Shown: in pieces, positions 55,622-64,000 of the stretch
How the letters are laid out: each line of letters opens with the position of its first letter
Numbering within the stretch: position 1 is the stretch's first letter
Source: Branchiostoma floridae
Taxonomy: Eukaryota > Chordata > Leptocardii > Amphioxiformes > Branchiostomatidae
Length of the DNA stretch: 64,000 nt
Assembly (NCBI RefSeq): GCF_000003815.2
Contig: NC_049986.1
Coordinates: 17,065,375-17,129,374 of the forward strand
Direction of reading: 5' to 3'
Position numbers and translations under genes: made by a program
The notes under the pieces: model-generated
What the model saw: the letters and a program-made list of their open reading frames with translations, nothing else
Told to the model about the DNA's origin: nothing
Databases searched by the model: none

Positions 55622-58600
55622 GAAATGATATGGATTGTATACAGAAATCAGAACTGTACTGATGTTTTTCGAAAAGATATGGACATGAATTTCCATTGTT
55701 GAGTATCGTTCAAAGACATAGATTCTATAGCACACGCATTTAAACAGCCCTATCATGATTGTGACTCTTGCTCACGGGATGCATAAAGCAGCAAGTGGAG
55801 GCCCGTAGACCATTCGCTGCAAGTGTGAAGAGCAAGCAATGTGGTCTATCGACCGATGTTTTGGTATTGATAACCCTTTCGTATCACCATTATTCATCTC
55901 AAGGAAATCATGACAGCCGAAATTTGGTATTACATAACGATCACACATGATGGACGACCATTTCAAGTATAATCTATCGTGTACTTGCTCTCGTTATATA
56001 GGGTTTAATTTTAACTTTGGAGGTTATCACAAATCTTATTGTAAGTACCGTCGTTTTGCTTTGAGATAATTGGATCAGGTGACTTTTTTACTTTTTGTCG
56101 TCGAAACAGACAGATACGAAAAATCGGGGTCTTCATTGGGCCAGGGTAATGCTAGGTCTGTTTGTCGTAGTACTATAATTTGGCATTCTTCATGTATCTT
56201 TGCTTTTTGTTGATGCTGTATTGCTAATACCAATATCCAAAGATAAGCTAATATCAATTTGACAGACGTTTCAAATAGAAATTGCATAACGTGCATATCT
56301 AATCGCCAAATCTATGGGAAATATGTCGAGTTATGATGTAGATAGATTACCGAATCTGCGCTACGATTACGCCGCTGAACGTCAAAAACTGTAGACTATT
56401 AAACCCAAGTCTACCTGCTACACGAGAGTTTAAAGGTACACACCGTGTCCCTGGGGTTTAATTGTAAGAAACGCTTGATGGAATGTATCTACGATTTACA
56501 ATTCAAATCTAGAGTCTATAAGCCGGGTAGAATACCAAACGGCATCACTTACGACAAAATAACCGCAATATCTGCCAAGCAGAAATCCGCCTTCTGGCAT
56601 CAAAATCTCATAATTAAGTTGTGGGCTGAGACTGCTACCTGTGTCAGGATTGCAACCTATTGTGCTCTTTGTCTATCGTAATTGTATTCACTCTAGCACC
56701 TCTTTCCTAACTTCGGAACCATGCGTAATTACATTATTGAAGAAGACGTGCATTTCACCGTTTTGTGGTACAGCTGCTTAGCATTAACTTCAACAGATTT
56801 GATCTTGAGTAACGTGCCCAGAATCGAAGGTAAGTTGGAACAAAAGTGTTTTTGGCCAATCTACGTAGCTACCGTATCATTCACGAAAAGCACCGTGAAA
56901 GCAAGATCTGGATTGTAGAATGGAAAGAGGAGCCCGCTTGCAAGGTGGAACGTTAAGTCTTTTTAGGGGGCTCTGGGTCTTACTAACGCTACTACAAGTT
57001 TGTTTCACTATGATAATACACACTTTTCGGCACATAACAGGCGTTTGAAAGATTTAATGAGAGCTACAGACGGATTAATGTACATGTATGTTGAGATTAA
57101 AACTTTCAGGGACGTCTTTCATGCTTTCAGTTTTTAATTGCTGTGAAAGCAACTCTGGCATTATAAACATCACAAAACTGTATGGAGACGTAATACTGAA
57201 ATTTGCAATAGTTAATTTTTTTTTCGTGTTTTTATATGTGACTTGAATGTTCGTTATGTATATCTTTTCAATCATTTCCCCTGATTAATGATTCTACACG
57301 ACGAAATACATTGGCAAACAATTTACCTTCATCATCTTATTTAGTTCAGGCACCGGCTTACAACCATTATTCACGATACGTAAATAACGAACTCTCGTGA
57401 GAACACACCTTCTTTAATCATCATTGATGCAGGATTGCGCAAATCAACCGGGACTCGCCAGAATGGTAAAACGCAAACGGCAATTTTAGAAATTGCGCGT
57501 TACTTCCACCTTTGGGAACAGTTCTGGTTGAGTGCTTCCAGTGACAAACAAAGCAGTTAACATAACATTGTGTCATTTCCTCATAAGAGTCACATGTTCC
57601 CCGGTCGTACCGTGTAGTGTAGAGTGTCAGACGGTTGTATATTGAGATATATTACTATATTACATGTGGATAGGTTGTACAATTTCTATTCTATTCTACT
57701 TAACATCTTTCTCAAAGACTACTTTTCGTACCATCATTTTCTGTTATGCTTCATATTGTTTAAGTCTGATTTTCTGTTGTCTGTTCAGCAATTTTTTTAC
57801 ATCAAATTAACAGAGCAGCAGAGAAGTTACGTATCCTCAGTCTTCCCAAGTACCATTAGATTAATTAGAATATCTTGTACAGAATTATCTACTATATGAC
57901 ATCAGCATTTCAGTGCCGGAAGTATTGTCATAATTAAAATGGAATTGATGACTCAATATGATGCTGCCAATTACGCCTCGCTTTACCAGGTAAGTTTATA
58001 ACTCCTGGCTGTGTCTTGTTTATAACTCTAGATTGCCAATTATACCACCTCGAAAATGAGGATAGTACGTTAGCCAAAATCACCCTTAGACAATCATTGA
58101 ATTCAAGATTGGACTATGTCGAAATTCAGCTCAATCTGCAAATAGATAGAAAAGTGGGTTGCCGGTGAAAGCAATTGATGGAACCTAAATGAACCACCTG
58201 AGCTCAAGAGATCATTCGGTTGATACTTAACCCAGATGTGCGATTGTACATATAAGACACAAACCAAACAATCGTGTAAAGTTAAGAATATCTGCATAAT
58301 TAACAAAGACTATCTATTTAGAATATCTAACGTTGATCATCAGATGCTGTCAAAAAGATCAGTCGATCTGATTAAGGATATCGATGTGTACTTTCTTTCT
58401 TGACTTTACTTCCTTTTGAGACTTTTGACTTTTGTTTGTGTACATGTTTTTTTTTCGTTCCCTGGAAACATTTCCCTTAAGTTATAGGCAAATATCTATT
58501 TTTGTCAGTCATTTTTAAGAGGTAACGTTGTCATGCAATGTCATGTGTGTCTTCTGGAGTATGACATCATAACTTTCAGCCTCTCGAGACTCTGCTGAAC

Positions 58601-58639
58601 CATCCGAGAGATGGTGGAGGAGCATGAACAAGAGAACCA
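55622..58639. other. Non-coding, nothing firm
   Basis: A 78-codon frame at 56445-56681 has fair composition but no exon borders. The remainder is AT-rich. Confidence 0.35.
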
Positions 58640-61554
58640 ATGTGGGATTTATCGAAGGCAACTCCTTATGTAAGTTATAGCTGGGATCTGATAGATAGCT
58701 TCTCACCAGAATGGTGTCGATGGTGCCACATTATCTGGACTATATATGATACTTCTCTACTCACGTATGCTATAAACACTGGAGCAACTACATCGTTGTG
58801 CAGCAAATCGTCCCCACTCAGACCCATGACAAGACTGGCCTTTGACCTTTATGAAGTTGAAGAATACCTCCATAGCTACATTAACATTCACGTAGAATAT
58901 CCACCGGCCGTGGCCGACCTAACCTGGATCGAAAGCTGATTCACATAAAACAGGACCAATCGGTCTTGCTTTACACCCTGTTACACTCTTGAATAAGGCG
59001 TTGAAATACCCAACGCGTTTATGACTGCAGGTGATTCCACCCAGATGGGCTATAACTCAGCAAGTCTTATCTTTTAACATATGTGGACATAATTAACAGA
59101 AGTGCTTACAGCGTAATCTGTTCCAAGTAGGGCATCGGCCTCATCTGTATTAATCATCAGGATGTATTATCTATTCTGACCTGACGGTGCGTGTGTGAAG
59201 ATTATTCTCTCGCATTCATCACTCGGAATGCTCAGGGGTGTGAGGAGACTACACACGTCTGCAACCCCCGCAATATTGAACATAGCCCTGGGACCACAGC
59301 GCCTCAGCTAATCTAAACCGAGAAGGATCTACATATATCCTGCAGGCGACTGCCGGGTGTGAAGTCTGCTGTTCTACAAAGCTGGGTAAACCGCAAGTTC
59401 TCCTTTGGAGTAGTTGTGCACTCTGCTTGACTTCATACAAGAGGACCTCGTCTCGTATGACGTATCGATCATAACATGGCAAACTACTTCATCACTGTAG
59501 ATTGCTAGCCTTTCAAGCAATGGTAGCAAAGTCGACCTTGAACCTCATACTGTCCCAGTAGAGATCAATAAAGTTTCCGGTAAGAGATACGATCCCAATT
59601 AGGTCTGAGAACAATCACCACCGCTGCGTGTGATTGATACCTTTGTGTTGATGGCTTAAGGCTTTGGGCGGGCTTCTGAATTCCCAAGTTGAGTAATACA
59701 CAGGCATGAAAGGACCAGCTAGGTATTTCTTCTGACGTATGGAAATATACTTTTATGATAGTTGTATCCCAGACAAACCATAGATATCCCAAATAAACAC
59801 CTTGAATAGTGCGAATATCTTTTTATGTTATTTGGACTTAACTCATTCTAACCGAGTATGATGTACTTATAAAAATAATTACATGTTACGCGATTTGTTT
59901 ATAAAAAATGAAACATTAGCATTGGAGATAACCAAGGCATATTTATGTCAACATTATTGCTCAAATTAAATTTTCACATCTATAAAGCTGTGATTATTGT
60001 AGCGGCGAGGAAAACCATATCAAAGAAATTTACACTCAGTTTCGACTCTTTTAAAGCAGATGTGGCATAAGAATGAAGACTGTATATTTCCATGGCAAAT
60101 GCTATGCAAGTGCTAGAGATGAGAAGGATCTGTGATCTTTCAAGGGAAACCCTCCGCGGCACAATACTACCTTTTTACTTTGGTCCGTATGAGTGACCGT
60201 CATGAAGATGGAGAGTAGGGGAGTCATACATGTACCCAGGAGACTCCGTGATCGATTCTTCAGATGCAGGCCTCCTGGCTACGGGGATCCCAGGAGGACC
60301 CAAGTTGTTTCTAAAAATGCTGCATTGCAGTCCGCTTCAATGCCTCATACATATCAATACGCAAATGGAACAAAAAGCCGTTGTCCTAAATGAGATATCG
60401 CAAGTGAGTTCAACGACATCTTCACCAGAGCTTTTGCAACTGAACTGGGATGCATCGTACATAACATTAGTGATGGATATGCATAGCCCATTGAATAGTT
60501 ACGATGTCTCTCTGAACACCAGCTACCATATCAGCTATGATCCCAACAGAAGCATACCTCCTGGAGCTACTACTAGCCATCATTCAAGTACCGTATTGTA
60601 CAGTTGATGCAAAAAAGAGGCATTGACTCCCATTGCACAGTAAGGGTGCAGTGCCCTTTGGAAAGAAATAGTTCGTTGTATCTGCATCTTCTGTGATATA
60701 CGAAGCTCCATTTGCTACTGTATAGTAAAGCCTGACTCCATTAGGCGGTAAGACGGACCATGGAGACTAACGCGTTCGTGTCCAAAGGCGGGAAACAAAC
60801 TCATTAATCATAAGTATATTGATAACTACCTTTACCGGAGGCAACGGAGATCTGGCTATCCTTGCTTCTTTGACAAACGCTATCAATAAGACCACAGGGG
60901 AGGTCTTAGGTCAGCTGAGCGGCTGACCCTGGCAGTAGGATTGGAAACATAATGATGAAATATCACTTGTCAGCAGCCTGGGTTGCTGTAGTAAGGTCAT
61001 GGAAAATCCCTCCAATTTGGCCAAAGAGGACTTGTTCAATGAGGACAGGGAATGTAGTTTTGCCGCTGAAATAGGAACTCGTTCGTATTTAACGTTATTT
61101 GCGGTCCCATATCATCTTGGTAATAAAGATATACCCTTCTCCTTTGGGGAATACAATCCCTATATTTAAGACCTTGTAATGTTACTCAAAAGCACTTTTT
61201 TTATTTGCATGGAACGAGGTCGCTTGATAGCCGAGGCGATGGGGAACTAAATCAAACGAAACGACGCCATTTCGTCTTGCTCTTTCATTAGGTAAACCCC
61301 ACAATTCCACCTCAATCGAAACATGGCGGTCAATTTTCACGAGAGAGATGGAAGTGGTAATGAAATTCGTTCTTAACGAGTGGGCTCATGTGCCGCAATA
61401 GTAACAGCATGGATAACGTCGCGTAGAGAATGGTGCAGTGGTAAACAAATAGCATGGTATGCTGGAAAATCCTTAAAATACGTGGGTTTTCAACTATTTC
61501 TCGTCGTTTCGCAAAGCTACACTTTTGAGCGAAACGTATAAAGATATAGTCGCA
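58640..61554. other. Non-coding with two doubtful ORFs
   Basis: The frames at 58640-58939 (99 codons) and 60230-60607 (125 codons, plus) have plausible amino-acid balance. The second overlaps a 66-codon ORF in another plus frame that is equally plausible, as expected of a decayed or frameshifted gene or of chance. No domain is recognised in either. Confidence 0.3.
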
Positions 61555-61782
61555 AGGTGGTACCTCACTGCACTTGCGTCAAGCTTGTGTCACTGCGGGG
61601 TTCGTTCACTGCGTCACCGTTTTGTTATTTTTTTTCATGAATTTATATTGCGTAATACGTAAAAGTATGACTTAGAAGATGACAAATACACAAAAAGTAA
61701 TACTTTATCTCTGAAATTCGTTGAGTATTTTTCCAACCCCGCAGTGACGCAAGCGTGACGCAAGTGCAATGAGATACCACTT
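61555..61782. mobile_element. TIR element related to the one at 55.4 kb, 228 bp
   Basis: The left end AGGTGGTACCTCACTGCACT and following GCGTCA..CTTG.GTCACTGCGGGG are mirrored at 61737-61782. The CACTGCGGGGTTCGTTCAC block is shared with the 55.4 kb element. The flanks here are not a clean TTAA, so insertion details are uncertain. The interior is AT-rich with no ORF. Confidence 0.8.
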
Positions 61783-63732
61783 GAAGTTGTTAGTATATGA
61801 ATTCCGTACGTTTGTGAGTTTGAGCGAATTTTGAAATTATTTCAAGATTTTTGACTTTTTTAGGGTCAATTGCAACGGGACTTTACCCCCTACGTTTTCT
61901 CTTCAAATATTGGTATAACGTACAACTTGGTGTTGAGGAATGTCACAGTACCCAAAGGCAGGTCATGTCTCACATCACTTCGATCCGCCCGGGTTGTCTA
62001 GTTGGGTTTGTACAGACTTGACAAGTTGCCCCTTTGATTAAAGCTTATGACCTTTATAGATCTATTTGATGGCCATTAACCTGCGATAATGCCCTTGTCG
62101 TTCAAAGGTCCCTTTTCCAGACGACCGTCTCTAGACATCATGAAAAGTTCAATATCACAATCGATAAACCTGTAAACTAGAATTACCAAAATATTCCGTA
62201 CCTGACTCCAAATATGATCATGGATTAGGGCGGGGATTGGGATCGACCGCACGTACCTTTGGCCGCTGATAATGTTGATTGTATGATGCTATATCGTTCC
62301 TCTGGGTCACGTAATATATACTTTGTGTGGATTCTTGCCGTTATACACGTCCAAGTAAATTTTGAGGTCACAAGTTTATGTTTGACCGATGGAATTGCTC
62401 TGTAAATTTCATTTTAAAGTCTTGTAACCAGCAAGGTAGCTTTCGCATTCATAAAACGTCATCGTGAACTGAAAGAGGGTTATTCCATTGCACGAGATGC
62501 CAATGGCTCCTTTTAATGCGATATTTTCCGCTGAGAGACCTTTATTTACGAGCTAATACTATAGAATATACTATCTTTATTGATGATAAATATGCTTTTG
62601 AAGCTCAGCAATACTTTCCTGTTAAAATGACATTAACATGGCACAAATAACACGAGCGTTGACATGGAAAAACGATTCGCCTTGATCCACAAATAATCCT
62701 CGTCAAGCGCACTATTCACTCCAAGGGGAATACTGATGAACTGCATATCTGTGCATTTACCATCTGGCTCCTTCTATGGAGAAATCTGTTGATATGATGA
62801 TTGATATGATGATGAATACTACTATGCAGCAATCTAGAGGTGCTGACATCGGTTGTGATGTCATGAGACCATGCTTGTTCTACAGAAGTGATCATATCTG
62901 TCAGTGTATTACTTGATCAAATCAATAAAAAAAATTGCAACTGATACTACTGAATACAACATAATCCAGCATTAACCAAACTTTTATTTACAAATATATT
63001 CAAAACCTTATATAGGCAAATTGTTATTCTCTGTAGAGGTAAATTCTTTATCTGCACCAAGCGCCTTGATAAAATTGTTGCTGAGTATGTAATACTATCA
63101 AGTATAAGTGATTTTCTTTCTGAAGGAAATGGGAAAATATTTGAAATTGTTACGTAGTATATAGTTTGCATTTTATATAATATTAGACAGTATATTGTTT
63201 AGTAACTATTTTGATAACGGTTCTTCGGAGGGGAAATGACACGTGGCACCAGCTGTTGGAATGTATGTTTCAGGAATGTCCCTAAATGACAGGATACAAT
63301 GACACGTTTGGCAGAATGACTTTCTTGTAGCAGGTTCTTTTACTTCAAATAATCTACAACTTCAACCCCTATGAAATGGAAAATGTACTTTTTTACAAAC
63401 GTGATGTGCTACAAATGATCCTTGACGTAGTCTTATAATAATCATTAGAAAATAATAGGGGACAGGAGATCAATTATTCAGAGTTGAAAAAAATACTGAA
63501 TAGAAAAGTTTTGTTTCCAAAGTAGCTAACGTCTAAGCAAATGAAATCCACTGCAATTGCGATTCCCCACTGTTGCTGCAGTTTCGTCCTGAAAAGTGGT
63601 TTCTTGGCAAATTCCTTTTATCTAGAAAAAAAGTGCACTGGCATATAGTATCTGATGTATTTACGTACGTACGAAGAACAACAACAATACGTATTTGGTT
63701 CCCTACCAATATGTTAAATGCATTTATACAGC
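61783..63732. other. Probable 3' UTR of the right-edge gene plus non-coding
   Basis: On the minus strand an AATAAA at 62988-62983 lies about 745 bases after the stop at 63733 and is a fitting poly(A) signal. Left of it, 61783-62940 has no coding frame. Confidence 0.4.
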
Positions 63733-64000
63733 TTAGACTATTGTTTCAGTGGCAGGATTTACAGTCATATCTTCGAAAATGCCTGTCAGTTTACTTACAG
63801 TATACACATCGGGTATTTCTACAGTCTCCTCAGGATCTATACTCTTAACACAAGACACGTTAAATCGTGACTCTGATGCTTCCTCCTTCTTTAACTTGGC
63901 TAATCTCTTATTCTTTCGATCGTCTCTGTTTCTTTCCTTGGAACATTTCATAACCGCACAGACCAAAATCCACAACAGGGTTCCTAGAGAAACAGCTGCG
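63733..64000 (-). CDS. C-terminal exon of a membrane protein (runs off the window)
   Basis: The minus frame is open from the window edge to a TAA at 63735-63733, giving 89 codons including the stop. It begins inside a hydrophobic helix (AAVSLGTLLWILVCAV), followed directly by a very basic stop-transfer segment (KCSKERNRDDRKNKRLAKLK). A tail of about 50 acidic/polar residues ends ETIV, a class I PDZ ligand. This is the layout of the cytoplasmic end of a type I receptor or adhesion protein. There is no ATG at the true start; an apparent start inside the helix is a TTG, so the protein begins further right. The extracellular part and family cannot be known from here. Confidence 0.7.
   Translation of the reverse strand, partial: AAVSLGTLLWILVCAVMKCSKERNRDDRKNKRLAKLKKEEASESRFNVSCVKSIDPEETVEIPDVYTVSKLTGIFEDMTVNPATETIV

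Noticed and set aside
60193-60607. Two overlapping plus-strand ORFs (66 and 125 codons)
   Set aside because: Both look partly protein-like, which points to chance or to a decayed frame. Neither has a domain or splice context, so I did not list a gene.

Overview
The window reads as nuclear DNA of an animal with large AT-leaning non-coding stretches, GT-AG exon boundaries, AATAAA poly(A) signals and many short non-autonomous transposons. An invertebrate deuterostome, most likely a lancelet (Branchiostoma), is my best guess. That rests on the style of the Penelope-like and LINE remnants and the MITE density, not on a diagnostic gene, so it is an inference. One 100-N scaffold gap lies at 53212-53311.

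Gene content is low. Four coding segments stand out. (1) An uninterrupted minus-strand gene at 2012-3766 encodes a 584-residue P-loop ATPase with textbook Walker A and B motifs, a Met-Gly N terminus and a basic/acidic tail. It has its own TATA box and a CRE palindrome upstream. (2) A plus-strand coding exon at 12392-12715 encodes a 107-residue tail-anchored-looking protein, preceded by a splice acceptor and two short upstream ORFs. (3) A plus-strand coding exon at 37232-38572 encodes a 446-residue single-pass membrane protein with three 20-residue cytoplasmic repeats and a C-terminal ETTV PDZ ligand. (4) The last coding exon of a membrane protein runs off the right edge (63733-64000, minus) and ends in ETIV, another PDZ ligand. 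Several weaker candidate exons with good splice signals or start contexts are listed at low confidence (26449, 27594, 31151, 32271, 40456, 44372).

The rest is a record of mobile DNA. A 5'-truncated Penelope-like element at 18.2-19.0 kb keeps its GIY-YIG endonuclease end and has inverted pLTR-like flanks. Related hammerhead-like motifs recur at 23.55, 48.6-48.8 and 54.4 kb, with a doubtful one at 47.1 kb. A LINE reverse-transcriptase scrap lies at 29.7 kb and LINE-like 3' tails at 5.4 and 35.9 kb. Seven terminal-inverted-repeat elements are visible (4987, 13008, 24950, 31712, 46397, 55370, 61555), including an hAT-type and a TTAA-flanked one. A two-copy dispersed repeat (50.8 and 53.4 kb) carries an internally repeated, translatable motif. 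Two foldbacks abut the assembly gap.

I see no operon, CRISPR array, rRNA or convincing tRNA. The genes appear independent. The only shared theme is short single-pass membrane proteins with phosphorylatable basic cytosolic segments and PDZ-type C termini, and I cannot show that they act together.
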